Shown in pieces: positions 8,396 through 19,567 of a DNA stretch of 64,000 nucleotides. The first letter of the stretch is position 1, and each line of letters begins with the position of its first letter. The DNA comes from 79-D21 sp964521575 (GTDB taxonomy: Bacteria; Synergistota; Synergistia; Synergistales; 79-D21). A model generated the notes under the pieces. That model was not told where the DNA came from and searched no databases. It saw nothing but the letters and a program-made list of their open reading frames with translations. The position numbers and the translations under genes are program-made. The DNA is taken from NCBI GenBank assembly GCA_964521575.1, contig CAZFSR010000001.1, forward strand, positions 532,358-596,357, given 5' to 3'.

Positions 8396-9762
8396 CCCTT
8401 GATGTGACGCCTGGCCTCCTCTGCGGAGACCCGCGTCAGCTGCTCCTTCGGCAGGACGGACAGGATTTCCCAGCCCGTGTCGAGGGACTCCCCGATGTCC
8501 CGGTCCTCGTCTGTGCCTTGCTTCAGGAAGGCTGCCTCGAAGCGGTCCCCGAAGTCCAGCGAGGCCTTGTCCTGCTTGCCCAGTTCGTCGGAGCCCACGA
8601 CGCTCGCAAGGGCCCGCACGTCCTGCACCCGGCTGACCGAGGCGAAAAGCTGGCTCGCCAAATTGGGATGGTCTTCCCGTGTGAAGCCCTTCCCGATGCC
8701 GTCCTTCATGAGGCGGGAGAGGCTTGCCAGGACGTCGATGGGCGGGTAGATCCCCTTGGCGTCCAGTTCCCGCGAGAGGACGACCTGCCCCTCGGTGATG
8801 AAGCCCGTCAGGTCCGGGATCGGGTGGGTGATGTCGTCGTTGGGCATCGTCAGGATCGGCAGCTGGGTCACGCTTCCCTTCCCGTCGCGCAGCACCCCCG
8901 CCCGCTCGTAGAGCGAGGCGAGGTCGCTGTACAGGTATCCCGGGTAACCTTTGCGGCTCGGGACCTCCCCCTGGGCCACTCCCAGTTCCCTCAAGGCCTC
9001 GCAGTAGTTCGTCATGTCGGTCATGATGACCAGGACGTGCAGCCCCATCTCGAAGGCCAGGTATTCCGCCGCCGTCAGGGCGAAGCGTGGCGTGGCGATC
9101 CTCTCGATCACCGGGTCGTCGGCCAGGTTGAGGAAGGTCACGACCTTGTCGGTTCGTCCCTTCTCGGCCAGTTCCCTGGCGAAAAAGGCTGCGTCGTCGT
9201 GCTTGATGCCGATGCCCGCGAAGACGACGGCAAAGTTCTCCGCCCCCAGGAGGCGGGACTGGGTGGCGATCTGCACGGCGAGGGCGTTGTGGGGAAGGCC
9301 GTTACCGGAAAAGATCGGCAGTTTCTGCCCCCGGATGAGGGTCGTCAGGACGTCGATGGACGAGATCCCGGTGTGGATGAAGTCCCTCGGGTACGAGCGG
9401 GCCATCGGGTTCATCGGCTGGCCGTTCACGTTCCGTGCCGAGGGGCCGTAAACCGGGCCGCATCCGTCTCTCGGTTCACCGAGCCCGGTGAAGGTGCGTC
9501 CCAGGAGGGCGGGAGAGAGGGTCATGGAAAGCTCCCTGCCCAGGAAGCGGACCCTGCCCGTCTGCGGGACCAGGTCGCCGGTGCCCGAGAAGACCTGCAC
9601 CAGGGTCGCCCGTTCGTCCAGCACGACGACCCGTCCCTTGCGGGGCCTGCCGTCGGGACCCAGGACCTCCACCAGTTCGCCGTATCCTGCGCCCTGCACG
9701 CCGCTCACCAGGACGAACGGTCCGTTGATCGTCTCCAGGCCGATATATTCCGCAACCGCCAT
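8392..9762 (-). CDS. atpB: V-type ATP synthase subunit B
   Basis: Non-catalytic nucleotide-binding subunit of the V1/A1 hexamer, alternating with subunit A. At 456 residues it has the usual length. Typical motifs are GISSIDVLTTLIRGQKLPIF, with the degenerate P-loop GNGLPHN expected for B subunits, and LTMPNDDITHPIPDLTGFITEGQ. It is the last gene of the ATPase operon, starting one base after the end of subunit A. Its stop codon overlaps that of the convergent acyl-CoA ligase gene in a shared CTAG, with no room for a terminator between them. Confidence 0.96.
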   Translation of the reverse strand: MAVAEYIGLETINGPFVLVSGVQGAGYGELVEVLGPDGRPRKGRVVVLDERATLVQVFSGTGDLVPQTGRVRFLGRELSMTLSPALLGRTFTGLGEPRDGCGPVYGPSARNVNGQPMNPMARSYPRDFIHTGISSIDVLTTLIRGQKLPIFSGNGLPHNALAVQIATQSRLLGAENFAVVFAGIGIKHDDAAFFARELAEKGRTDKVVTFLNLADDPVIERIATPRFALTAAEYLAFEMGLHVLVIMTDMTNYCEALRELGVAQGEVPSRKGYPGYLYSDLASLYERAGVLRDGKGSVTQLPILTMPNDDITHPIPDLTGFITEGQVVLSRELDAKGIYPPIDVLASLSRLMKDGIGKGFTREDHPNLASQLFASVSRVQDVRALASVVGSDELGKQDKASLDFGDRFEAAFLKQGTDEDRDIGESLDTGWEILSVLPKEQLTRVSAEEARRHIKG

Positions 9763-9763
9763 G

Positions 9764-11545
<1,782 letters not shown>

Positions 11546-11572
11546 GGGTCCCTTCGCCTCCCCGCGGCCCGC

Positions 11573-12187
11573 CTAGAGCATGGGCAGAAGGCGCCCGGCC
11601 AGGTCGCCGGATGCCTCGTAAGCCCTGTTGCGCCAGTCCGCCGCCACGAAACGGCGGCCGTCTTTCGTGGAAACCCAGGCTCCTCCCAGGATGGGGGCGG
11701 GGTCCGGGTCGAAGATCGCCTCGACGTGCGGGATCAGCTCGCTGCAGGCCTGCTCCACGGCTTCCCCGAGGGCGGTGTCGGTGCCCGAAAGCCGGAATCG
11801 AAGGCCCCCGCTCCCGGGAAGGGCCGCCTCGGCCTCGGCCACGAGGGCGGCCAGGATTCGGACGTAGTCATCGCGCTCCCGCAGGCGGGTGAACTCCTCC
11901 TCGAGCATGGACACGGCTTCCGTCATCAGGCGGTTCTGGAGCCTGAGGGCGTCCGCCGCCTTCTCCCTTTCCGCGGACATGACCTGCCGCCGCCGGATCG
12001 ACTCGGCCCTCGACGCGGCTTCACGGAGGATCAGTTCCTCTTCCCGGGCGATACGCTCTTCCTGTTCCCTGGCGAGGTTTTCCGCCTCCCGCCTGGCCTT
12101 CTCCAGGAGGCCCATCCGTTCCTGTTCGGCCTGTAGGAGGAGCAGTTCCCGGAGGCCGTTCAACTTTTCGTTCCGCTCGTCGCTCAT
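11573..12187 (-). CDS. atpE: V-type ATP synthase subunit E (peripheral stalk)
   Basis: Peripheral-stalk subunit of 204 residues. The first 100 or so residues are charged, coiled-coil helix (AEQERMGLLEKARREAENLA and following), and the C-terminal domain is mixed alpha/beta with WVSTKDGRRFVAADWR. The start ATG at 12187 overlaps the stop of subunit F by four bases. E pairs with the small coiled-coil subunit (H/G) encoded earlier in this operon to hold the stator. Confidence 0.88.
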   Translation of the reverse strand: MSDERNEKLNGLRELLLLQAEQERMGLLEKARREAENLAREQEERIAREEELILREAASRAESIRRRQVMSAEREKAADALRLQNRLMTEAVSMLEEEFTRLRERDDYVRILAALVAEAEAALPGSGGLRFRLSGTDTALGEAVEQACSELIPHVEAIFDPDPAPILGGAWVSTKDGRRFVAADWRNRAYEASGDLAGRLLPML

Positions 12188-12495
12188 CCCAGGTTCACCC
12201 CGATGGCATCCCTGACGTAGGCCGTAAGGAAATCCTGCGGCCTGCTCGTGCCGTGGCGGTCCGGGATCTCCACCACGAGGGGGAGTTCCCCTCTCTCCCG
12301 GAGGCCCCGCACGGTTTCCGGGGCCCATGCCGCCACTTTCTCGGTCAGCACAAGGATCCCCAGTTCCGGGTCCTCCAGGGCCGACCGGATCGCGCTTTCG
12401 ACTTCCTCCGAACCGCGGGCCACCCTGCCCTCGATCCCGGCCAGGCGCAGGCCCACGATGCTGTCCAGGTTGTCGCTGACGAGGAAGGCCCGCAT
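12184..12495 (-). CDS. atpF: V-type ATP synthase subunit F (central stalk)
   Basis: Small central-stalk subunit of 103 residues, which binds subunit D in the rotor. The N-terminus MRAFLVSDNLDSIVGLRLAGI and the segment GILVLTEKVAA match the family. It lies five bases after subunit K and overlaps E by ATGA. Its short length is normal. Confidence 0.9.
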   Translation of the reverse strand: MRAFLVSDNLDSIVGLRLAGIEGRVARGSEEVESAIRSALEDPELGILVLTEKVAAWAPETVRGLRERGELPLVVEIPDRHGTSRPQDFLTAYVRDAIGVNLG

Positions 12496-12500
12496 GGTTC

Positions 12501-12917
12501 TCAGATCTTCCCGAGGATCAGGAGGGCCACGATGACCCCGTAGATCGCGATCCCCTCGGCGAGGCCCAGGTAGATGAGGGTCGTCCCGAGCATCTCCGGT
12601 TTTTCCCCGATGATGCCGAACGCCGCGGCCCCGACCACGGCCACCGCGACGCCCGCCCCGAGGCACGCCAGCCCGGTGGCGATGGCGGCCCCGAGGAAGC
12701 CCATCCCGGCGCCTGTTCCCAGCGCGGCCCCGGCCTCGGCCGCGGCTGCGGTGCCGGCGGACAGGGCAAGGACGCTCCCGGCCAGAAGGGTCGACAAGGA
12801 AACCAGGAGGCTTGCCGCCAGGGCTTTCCGGGGGCTGGAAGCCGGCCGGTTCCTGAACAGCGTCCCGAGAAGCATTAACGAAAGCGAAGCGGTTACCAGC
12901 AGAAACAGTCCAGGCAT
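12501..12917 (-). CDS. atpK: V-type ATP synthase subunit K (membrane rotor ring)
   Basis: Proteolipid of the ion-driven ring, 138 residues. An N-terminal hydrophobic stretch is followed by an Ala/Gly-rich hairpin: MGFLGAAIATGLACLGAG, then the second helix LGLAEGIAIYGVIVALLIL containing the ion-binding glutamate. No glutamine is visible in the first hairpin helix where several Na+-binding V-type rings have one, which leans toward H+ coupling, but this is not decisive. Start ATG at 12917 gives a hydrophobic leader; the frame is open further upstream inside subunit I, where it is only a shadow. Confidence 0.92.
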   Translation of the reverse strand: MPGLFLLVTASLSLMLLGTLFRNRPASSPRKALAASLLVSLSTLLAGSVLALSAGTAAAAEAGAALGTGAGMGFLGAAIATGLACLGAGVAVAVVGAAAFGIIGEKPEMLGTTLIYLGLAEGIAIYGVIVALLILGKI

Positions 12918-12943
12918 GAGAAGGATCCTCCCTTTGGGTGAGC

Positions 12944-14908
12944 TCAGGGACGAGATGAGCCGGGCCGTACCTGGGGCCTTGCCCCGCGGAACGCCACGGG
13001 CCGGAAGGCCCGCCCGCCGCCCCTGTAGAACTTGCTGAAAAACTCGTAGTACTCGAGGCGAAGGGTCTGGATGAAGACGATCAGCCCTTCCAGCCCGACG
13101 ATGACGACGTTGCCCGTCACCAGCAGGACGGCCTTGAACAGGATTCCCCCCGGCAGGTTCCGGACCATGTCGGAGAGCATCATGACCGCCAGGGACAGCC
13201 CCACGTGGTTCAGGGCGAAGGCGGCAAGCCTGACGAAGGATGCCGTGTTGCTCAGGAAGCTCATCAGGTTGTGAAGCACCTCGAACGCGTATAGTCCACC
13301 GGCCTCTTCCCCGTGGGTCTGCTGCTTCAGGAGGACGCGGGCAAGCACGTCCCGCAGGATGATCACCGCCAGGAGGGCAGCGGGAAGGGCCCAGGCGGCC
13401 CACGAGGGCCCAGGCAGCCTGGCGCCCGTCATCGCGGCGTAGCCTGCCCCCGCCAGCGAGAGGTAGAGCACGACGCCCGCCAGGCCGCGCCCGTCGAAGA
13501 GCATGCGCCCGAAGTCCCTGGACCGGTAGCAGGCGATCATGTTCAGCACCATGCCGAGGGTGATGATGGTCACCCCGACGCCGATGGAGACGGCCAATAG
13601 CCGATTCATGTCCTCCATGGGCGAGATCCACAGGGCGGGGATGAGCCCCTCGATGCCGAAGATGCTGCCGTACAGGAATCCGAAGATCACCGAGGCGGCA
13701 CCCGCGGACTTGAGGACGGTCCCCATGGATTTCGAAAGGATGCCCCGGCGTTGCAGGAGGGCTGAGCCGACGGCCAGGACCAGCCCGTGCCCCACATCCC
13801 CGAACATGAAGCCGAAAAACAGGCAGAAACTGACGGCGACGAAGAAGGACGGGTCCATCTCACCGTACGCCGGGAGGCTGTAGAGGGAGACGACGTCCTG
13901 GAAAGCCCGGACAAGGGGAAGGTTTTGCAGGAGCGTGGGAATCCGGATCCCCGTGAAGGGCATCTCGCCGATCTCCTCGATGTGGATCGCCGTTTTCGGG
14001 GCTTCTTTCTCCAGGACGCCCCGGGTCCGGGCCAGGGTGTCCTCCGGGATCCAGCCCGTCAGGAGGTAAAGCCCGCTGAGCTCTCCCCGCCCGCGGCAGA
14101 GGTCGTAGACCCGCTGCATCGTGTAGATCGAGGCGTAAAGGTGTTCCATGCGCCCGCGGTCGGCTCCCAGGACGTTCCCGGCGGCCTTCTTCAGGCCTTC
14201 GATGGCCTTCACGTGGTTGGCGATCCTCCGGGTGAGCTCTTCCGAAGGGTTCCCCGCCAGGGAGGCGGCCATCTCCTGCAGTGAGAACTCCTTGAAATAG
14301 AGGCTGTCCAGCAGTTTCCGGGCCCCCTGCCGGTATCCCGGTGCCGTGAGCCCGAGGAGCCAGGTGGAGCCCTTGGCCGAGAGCAGCGGTTCCAGCAGGA
14401 GGGGGGCTTCCTTCGTGGCTTCCTCCAGCCGGCGGTAGTTCTCGTCGGTCAGTTTGCCGAAAAGGGGGACCAGGTACGTCGTGTCCGCAAGGTCGGCGAG
14501 CTTCATCCCCCGGTCCTCCAAGGCCCCGTTAAGGATTCGGGCAGCCTCCAGCTGTTCGCTCTCCTCCAGCAGGGCTTCCCGGCGGGCGTGCCAGAGGGCC
14601 AGGCGGCCGACGGTCTCCTCGACCGCCGCCCGGGCTTTCTCCAGGCCGAACTCCGGGGTAATGGGCACGGGGGCCGGGTCGGGCGCCTTCTCACCGGCGG
14701 CCTGCCAGACGTTGGCGAGTTTCACCAGCAGTTCGTCGTAAGGGTTTTCGGAGGCGGTGCTGATCCTCGACCGGGTCGAGCGGTCCCTCAGGAGGAGGTC
14801 CAGCGGCATGGGCTGGAAGCCGCCCGTGAGGACCATGAGACGGGCGACGGCCTCCATCTCCTCCTTGGGCCCAATGAGCGTCAGGGCCAGCATCTTCACC
14901 ACTGCCAT
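12944..14908 (-). CDS. atpI: V-type ATP synthase subunit I (membrane stator, a-subunit)
   Basis: Large stator subunit of 654 residues. The N-terminal half is soluble with coiled coils and attaches the peripheral stalks; the C-terminal half is membrane-embedded and provides the ion half-channels. The family segments FGFMFGDVGHGLVLAVGS and ASFVRLAAFALNHVGLSLAVM (the latter in two parts) are visible, and the conserved arginine is expected in the second. Start at 14908 overlaps the end of subunit C by 13 bases. Confidence 0.95.
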   Translation of the reverse strand: MAVVKMLALTLIGPKEEMEAVARLMVLTGGFQPMPLDLLLRDRSTRSRISTASENPYDELLVKLANVWQAAGEKAPDPAPVPITPEFGLEKARAAVEETVGRLALWHARREALLEESEQLEAARILNGALEDRGMKLADLADTTYLVPLFGKLTDENYRRLEEATKEAPLLLEPLLSAKGSTWLLGLTAPGYRQGARKLLDSLYFKEFSLQEMAASLAGNPSEELTRRIANHVKAIEGLKKAAGNVLGADRGRMEHLYASIYTMQRVYDLCRGRGELSGLYLLTGWIPEDTLARTRGVLEKEAPKTAIHIEEIGEMPFTGIRIPTLLQNLPLVRAFQDVVSLYSLPAYGEMDPSFFVAVSFCLFFGFMFGDVGHGLVLAVGSALLQRRGILSKSMGTVLKSAGAASVIFGFLYGSIFGIEGLIPALWISPMEDMNRLLAVSIGVGVTIITLGMVLNMIACYRSRDFGRMLFDGRGLAGVVLYLSLAGAGYAAMTGARLPGPSWAAWALPAALLAVIILRDVLARVLLKQQTHGEEAGGLYAFEVLHNLMSFLSNTASFVRLAAFALNHVGLSLAVMMLSDMVRNLPGGILFKAVLLVTGNVVIVGLEGLIVFIQTLRLEYYEFFSKFYRGGGRAFRPVAFRGARPQVRPGSSRP

Positions 14909-15990
14909 CGGACTTCGCCTCCAGGGATGAGCGGCCGGGCCAGGAACAGCGCCGCGTGCCGCCGGTCGTAGTCGTACCGGACGTCCTCGATCAGGGTGAT
15001 GAGGTCCTGGACCTCGGACTCCAGGAGCGTGAGGACGGCCATCATGGTGGAAAGGTCCGGCATCCCCTGCCGGAACACCTCCATGGCGGTCTTCCGGATC
15101 GTCCGCCTCATGTCTCGTTCCATGGCCATCTCCTCGGTCGGCGGGCTGTCTTCGAAGGAAGGCCCGTACGGCGAGGCCTTCAGGGCCGCCCAGAACGTTT
15201 CGAGGTCCTCCGCCCGGGCCATTCTCCGCAGTGCCGCTGACCCCAGCCGGTAGCGGCAGGGGAGCAGTCTCGCCACCCTCTCCTCCGGGGTCAGGTCGTA
15301 GTAACGGAGGGAACGGTAGACCCAGGACAGGTTCTGGAAGTCCATCTGGACCCCGAGGATGCGCAGCACAGACCGTCCCTCTCCGGCGGGGAGGGAGATC
15401 GCGGCGTTATAGAGGCCCGCCAGCACGGTCCCGTCTATGGCCGCCTCCGCCGCAAAAAGGTTCCCTTCTCCCGAAGCCAGGCGCTTGAGGGGTTCCTGCA
15501 GGGGAGCGAAGAAAGGCGTCCCCCGGAGGGCTTCGGAAAAGTCGTTGAAGTCGCGGCTCGAAAGAAGCAGGTCGAAGGGCAGGGACTGGAAGGGAAGAGC
15601 CCCGATGCGGGCCCGGATGCTTTCCCGGTCCCCGTGTTTCGTCAGCACGAAGCGGAGCGCCTTCTTCAGGGCGGAGGCTTCGGACCTGCCGATCCACGCG
15701 GAAAGGAGCCTCCGGCGGCGGCCCGTCAGGTAGGGCAGGAAATTTCCCGCCCGACGAGCCGGGATGAGCTTGAGGCGGTCCTCCAGCTGGACCCGGGTGG
15801 TCTCCTTGGGGACGAGCGTGGACAGGGCCTCCCCGTAACCTTCCGTGCGCGAAAGATGCGCGGCGATCTCCGGGACGTCGTCGCACTGGAGCAGGGCCCA
15901 CATCTCGGGATCCTTAAGGAGACGGGAATAGAGCACGTGGGATTTGGTCCCCACGGCCGTCCTTTCGCCCAGCGAGAAGAAAGCCGTCAA
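14896..15990 (-). CDS. atpC: V-type ATP synthase subunit C
   Basis: Funnel-shaped subunit (about 364 residues) joining the central stalk to the rotor ring. The N-terminal segment YSRLLKDPEMWALLQCDD and the C-terminal LITLIEDVRYDY match the family. Two starts are possible. TTG at 15990 sits nine bases behind GGAGG and overlaps the preceding stop as TTGA. GTG at 15954 is behind a weaker AAGGA. The TTG is preferred because it fits the overlap style of the operon and the N-terminal length of relatives. Confidence 0.85.
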   Translation of the reverse strand: MTAFFSLGERTAVGTKSHVLYSRLLKDPEMWALLQCDDVPEIAAHLSRTEGYGEALSTLVPKETTRVQLEDRLKLIPARRAGNFLPYLTGRRRRLLSAWIGRSEASALKKALRFVLTKHGDRESIRARIGALPFQSLPFDLLLSSRDFNDFSEALRGTPFFAPLQEPLKRLASGEGNLFAAEAAIDGTVLAGLYNAAISLPAGEGRSVLRILGVQMDFQNLSWVYRSLRYYDLTPEERVARLLPCRYRLGSAALRRMARAEDLETFWAALKASPYGPSFEDSPPTEEMAMERDMRRTIRKTAMEVFRQGMPDLSTMMAVLTLLESEVQDLITLIEDVRYDYDRRHAALFLARPLIPGGEVRWQW

Positions 15991-16334
15991 GCGGCGGGTC
16001 CTCCCCTCCGCAGGAGTCTTTCGACGTTCTCCCTGGCGACCGCCTTGACGGTGCCGGGGGCCACTTCCCTGAAGCGCCTTTCCATCCTCTCGCGTTCCTC
16101 CCTGCCGAGCTCTGAGATCTGCCGGGCTTCCTCGTCGGCGGCGACGCGGGCGTTGTCGAGCAGGTCCCTGGCCTTCGAGCGCGCGCCTTCCAGCCGCTTC
16201 TCCTGTTCGCGGGCCATTCTCTCGGAGGCTTTCTTCACCATTTCTTCCGCTTCCGCCCGGGCTTCCTGGACCTCCCGGACCCCTTCGCTCTCCGCTCCGA
16301 GAAGGACGGCCAGCGCTTCCTGCAAGGATGACAA
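15987..16334 (-). CDS. atpH: V-type ATP synthase subunit H/G-like coiled coil (peripheral stalk)
   Basis: A 115-residue protein that is almost wholly charged alpha-helix (ARAEAEEMVKKASERMAREQ and following), as expected for the small stator subunit that forms a right-handed coiled coil with subunit E. Identification rests on composition, size and position in the operon rather than on sharp motifs. It starts three bases after subunit D. Confidence 0.75.
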   Translation of the reverse strand: MSSLQEALAVLLGAESEGVREVQEARAEAEEMVKKASERMAREQEKRLEGARSKARDLLDNARVAADEEARQISELGREERERMERRFREVAPGTVKAVARENVERLLRRGGPAA

Positions 16335-16337
16335 GGC

Positions 16338-16964
16338 TCACTCCCCCCCTTCTGCCTGGTTCTTCTTTGCCGTTTTCATGCGGACGAAGTCCTCCCTCTC
16401 CCCCTCCTCGAGGACAGACGAGATCGAGGCGATCGACGAGAGGGAGGAAGGGATCACGACCTTCTCGAGGGCGTTGACCCGGCGGTGGGTCCGGCGTATC
16501 TGGACGGCCAGCCTGTAGACGGCGTTCTCCACCTCGGCGCACCGGGCCAGGATCGCCAGGACTTTCCTGAAGGCGAGGTAGGCCACGTCCATGCTGCCCG
16601 ACGTCTCCCAGAACGAAAAAGCCGGGGCGGTCCTCGGCTCGATGGGGTCGACGTCGGGAATCTCGACGCCCATGACGGAATGGAGGCGGATCACGAACCC
16701 CTTTTCTTCCGGTACGGCATGGGCGATCTCGTCGACGGTGTCGATTCCCAGGGAGACGTTAGCTCTCTGCAGGGCTTCGTAAGCCTCCGCAAAAACCGAC
16801 GCGACCTCCCGCTGGAGGTCACGGGCGGCCGCGATCGTCGTGTTCATCTCCATCATCAAAACCTGGCGCTTCTGCTCCAGCAGGTCGTGTCCCTTGCGGG
16901 CCAGGGCGAGCGAACGGGCCAGGCGGACCATGTTTCCCCGGGTTGGGACGATCTTAGCGGGCAT
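16338..16964 (-). CDS. atpD: V-type ATP synthase subunit D (central stalk)
   Basis: Central rotor shaft, 208 residues. The N-terminus MPAKIVPTRGNMVRLARSLA with KGHDLLEQKRQVL, and the C-terminal IRRTHRRVNALEKVVIP, are diagnostic. Start ATG at 16964 follows GGAGGAG. It is the first gene of this ATPase operon; in most V-type operons D comes last, after A and B. No strong promoter is evident in the 131-base gap upstream. Confidence 0.95.
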   Translation of the reverse strand: MPAKIVPTRGNMVRLARSLALARKGHDLLEQKRQVLMMEMNTTIAAARDLQREVASVFAEAYEALQRANVSLGIDTVDEIAHAVPEEKGFVIRLHSVMGVEIPDVDPIEPRTAPAFSFWETSGSMDVAYLAFRKVLAILARCAEVENAVYRLAVQIRRTHRRVNALEKVVIPSSLSSIASISSVLEEGEREDFVRMKTAKKNQAEGGE

Positions 16965-17095
16965 TCCGAACTCCTCCGCACGCGCCCGGTTCCTCGGGCA
17001 GCGCTTTCAAGACACAGCAAGGCAATGCATGCAGGAGCAGGTTCTCCATACCGTCATCATACTCCCAGGTTTTTTTTTCGGAAAGGGGCGGATCG

Positions 17096-18319
17096 TCAAG
17101 TTCGGGCCTGGACGTCTTTCCCGAAGAAGGCAAAGAGGAGGGTTCCGGCCAGGCCGAAACCGAAGGCGGTCAGGAAGTTCACGGCGGGAGAGATGTTCCA
17201 GAGCGTGGCGCTGGACAGGGCGGCCGCCGATACGACCACGTCGCGGACCAGGTAGTACGTCCCGAAGGAGGAGGCTTTAGCCCCTTCCGGGGCGAGGTCC
17301 ATGATGAGGGCCTTGCGGGTGGGTTCGCCGAACTCTTTCAGGCCCCTCAGGACGAAGGCGAGGACGAAGGAGGGAAACGACCGGCAGAAGAGCAACGCCA
17401 GGGGGAAGGCGGTGAAAAAGCAGAAGGTCATGAGGACGAACGGCTTTTTCCCGTAACGGTCCGCCATGGCGGCGACGGGAATGTAGACGAGCATCGCCGT
17501 GACCATCTCGACGGCGGTCAGGGTGCCGAACTGGGCCGCGGTCAGCCCCTTTTCCCGGACGGCCCAGACGACGACGAACGCGTAGGGAATCTGTTCGGCG
17601 AAGCGGATCAGGATATCCGAGGCCAGGAGCGACCGCAGGCCCGTGGGAAAGGCCTTCCAGGACTCCTGGAGCCGGAGCGGCCTGGCCTGGCGTTCCCGGA
17701 TGTCGGCGATGAACCTCCACTGGATCCAAAGGGAGACTCCTCCCATCGCCAGCGCCGCGGCAAAGGCGAACCGCACTCCCTGGACCGTGCCGTACCGGCC
17801 GATGAGGATTCCGCCCAATATCGGCCCAAGGGCCATGGGGATTCGCCTGACCAGGGAGTGGAGGGTCACGCCCATGACGCGCCTGTCTTTTTGGACGGAG
17901 GTGCTGACCAGGCTCATGATGCCGGGCAGCGAAACCGCCGTCCAGCTGATGAAGAGCACCGCGCCGGCCAGGACGGCCCACCAGGCCGGCACGAGGATGA
18001 CCATGATGTAACCGGCCATGGCGAGGATGGTGAAGGCCATGAGGGCCCTCTTTGCCCCCCAGCGGTCGCTGAAATACCCGCCCGGGAAGGAGTAGAGAGC
18101 GCCCAGGAGGTTGTCCATGGCGTTCAAGAAGCCGACGGACTGGGTCCCCGCCCCCAGGGCCAGCAGGTAAAGGGGAAGGAATCGTTCGGCCATCTTTTCG
18201 CCGAGGCCCACCAGGACGACCATGACCAGCATGGCTCCCATGCTGCGGTTGAGCCCGGTAAAGATCTGGAGATGTTTCAATCCGCCCATGGATTTGGAAT
18301 TTTCATTCATCATGATCAC
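17096..18319 (-). CDS. MFS transporter
   Basis: Major facilitator with about twelve membrane helices, 407 residues. The loop-2/3 motif GGYFSDRWGAKRALM, the central loop with IADIRERQ, and the C-half motif AMADRYGKKPFVLM are typical. The substrate is not deducible. Start ATG at 18319 (alternatives at the two following ATG codons) lies behind AAGAGAG. It is divergent from the M19 dipeptidase gene and points toward the ATPase operon, 131 bases away. Confidence 0.85.
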   Translation of the reverse strand: MIMMNENSKSMGGLKHLQIFTGLNRSMGAMLVMVVLVGLGEKMAERFLPLYLLALGAGTQSVGFLNAMDNLLGALYSFPGGYFSDRWGAKRALMAFTILAMAGYIMVILVPAWWAVLAGAVLFISWTAVSLPGIMSLVSTSVQKDRRVMGVTLHSLVRRIPMALGPILGGILIGRYGTVQGVRFAFAAALAMGGVSLWIQWRFIADIRERQARPLRLQESWKAFPTGLRSLLASDILIRFAEQIPYAFVVVWAVREKGLTAAQFGTLTAVEMVTAMLVYIPVAAMADRYGKKPFVLMTFCFFTAFPLALLFCRSFPSFVLAFVLRGLKEFGEPTRKALIMDLAPEGAKASSFGTYYLVRDVVVSAAALSSATLWNISPAVNFLTAFGFGLAGTLLFAFFGKDVQART

Positions 18320-18338
18320 TCTCTTTTCCGCTGAATCG

Positions 18339-18367
18339 TTGACAACCGCACGCGGCGTGAGTAGACT
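18339..18367 (+). promoter_or_regulatory. Promoter of the M19 dipeptidase gene
   Basis: TTGACA (18339-18344) and TAGACT (18362-18367) are separated by 17 bases, 55 bases upstream of the start codon. The -35 is perfect and the -10 matches four of six bases. Confidence 0.65.
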
Positions 18368-18422
18368 AAGGGCTACTCAATGATGAGCGGAATGCCGCTT
18401 GGTCCGAAAGGAGACCTCGCTT

Positions 18423-19457
18423 TTGTCCGAATTCCTGCAGGCAGCGGAAAGGCTTGTTCGCGAATCGACCGTCATCGACACCCATTACGATCTCGGCATG
18501 GACCTGTGCGACCGTTTCGACAGGGGGCAAAGCCGCCTCTGGCCCGAATACGAGGAGCCGTTCAAGGCCGGCGGGGTGAAGGGGATCGTCTCTTCACTCT
18601 TCCTCCACAGCTATTTTCTCCCCGAGATGGCTTTAAGGAAAGCCCTTGACCAGGTCTCTTGCCTCCTGGCGGAGCAGGAGGCCTTCGGCGACAGGATGAC
18701 CCTCTGCCGCACCGCTTCCGGGCTCGAAGCGGCCGCCTCCGCGGGGAAGGTCGGGATCCTCCTGTCCTTCGAGGGCGTCGAGCCCCTGGGGAACGACCTG
18801 TCCCTTCTTCGTGTCTTTTACGAGCTGGGTGTCCGGGGTGTGGGCCTTGCCTGGAGCCGCCGGAACTACACCTCCGACGGATGCCATTTTTCCCCTAAAC
18901 GGGAGGGAAGGAAGGGAGGGCTGACCCCCTTCGGAGTGGAAGTCGTCGAGGAAGCGATGCGGCTCGGGATGTGGATCGACGTCAGCCACCTCAACGACGA
19001 GGGGTTCTGGGACGTCGCCGCCCTCGCGAAGGGACCTCTCGTCGCGTCCCATTCCAACTGCCGCGCCCTGGTGCCCGGCATGATGAGGAACCTCACCGAC
19101 GAGCAGATCGAGGCCATCGCGAAGACCGGCGGCGTGATCGGCATGAATGCCTGCAGCGCCTTCGTGAAGCCTGACCATGACAAGAGGCGCCTCGGCCCGG
19201 AGGACCTGGCGGACCACGTGGACCACATCTCGAAGCTCGTGGGGAGCCGCCACGTCTGCCTGGGTTTTGATTTCTGCGACGGGTTCAGGGATTACCTGAC
19301 CATGGGCTCCAGTGTGCCCACCTACGATGTCGTGGCGGGTCACGCGGCGGTTCCGGCCTTCGCGGCGGTCCTGCTCGAGCGTGGCTACCCAGAGGACGAT
19401 GTCCGGGGCATCCTCGGCGGCAACGCGATGCGGGTTTTCAGGAAGATCCTCGGGTAA
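18423..19457 (+). CDS. Membrane dipeptidase-family metallopeptidase (M19)
   Basis: Zinc dipeptidase of the M19 (renal dipeptidase) family, 344 residues, acting on dipeptides including D-containing ones. Metal ligands are seen in IDTHYDLG (HxD), LLSFEGVEPLG (bridging Glu), DVSHLND and ASHSNCRAL (two His), and GFDFCDG (Asp). No signal peptide is present, so it is probably cytoplasmic. Start TTG at 18423 is nine bases behind AAAGGAG; an upstream TTG at 18399 precedes the ribosome binding site and is rejected. It lies just ahead of the peptide ABC transporter, consistent with hydrolysis of imported dipeptides. Confidence 0.92.
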   Translation: MSEFLQAAERLVRESTVIDTHYDLGMDLCDRFDRGQSRLWPEYEEPFKAGGVKGIVSSLFLHSYFLPEMALRKALDQVSCLLAEQEAFGDRMTLCRTASGLEAAASAGKVGILLSFEGVEPLGNDLSLLRVFYELGVRGVGLAWSRRNYTSDGCHFSPKREGRKGGLTPFGVEVVEEAMRLGMWIDVSHLNDEGFWDVAALAKGPLVASHSNCRALVPGMMRNLTDEQIEAIAKTGGVIGMNACSAFVKPDHDKRRLGPEDLADHVDHISKLVGSRHVCLGFDFCDGFRDYLTMGSSVPTYDVVAGHAAVPAFAAVLLERGYPEDDVRGILGGNAMRVFRKILG

Positions 19458-19567
19458 GCGGGGAGGGGGGGCAGGAGGGAATCGGCCCTGGAAGCCCTTG
19501 GACGGAGGCTTTTTTACGGGACCCTGGCAAGGGTTCCGATTCTGGCAAGGTAAGGGGAGGGATTCAC

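Noticed and set aside
19504..19555. Hairpin and T-run before the peptide-binding protein as a terminator
   Set aside because: The T-run precedes the imperfect GGGACCC/GGGTTCC pairing on the transcribed strand, so the order is wrong for an intrinsic terminator.
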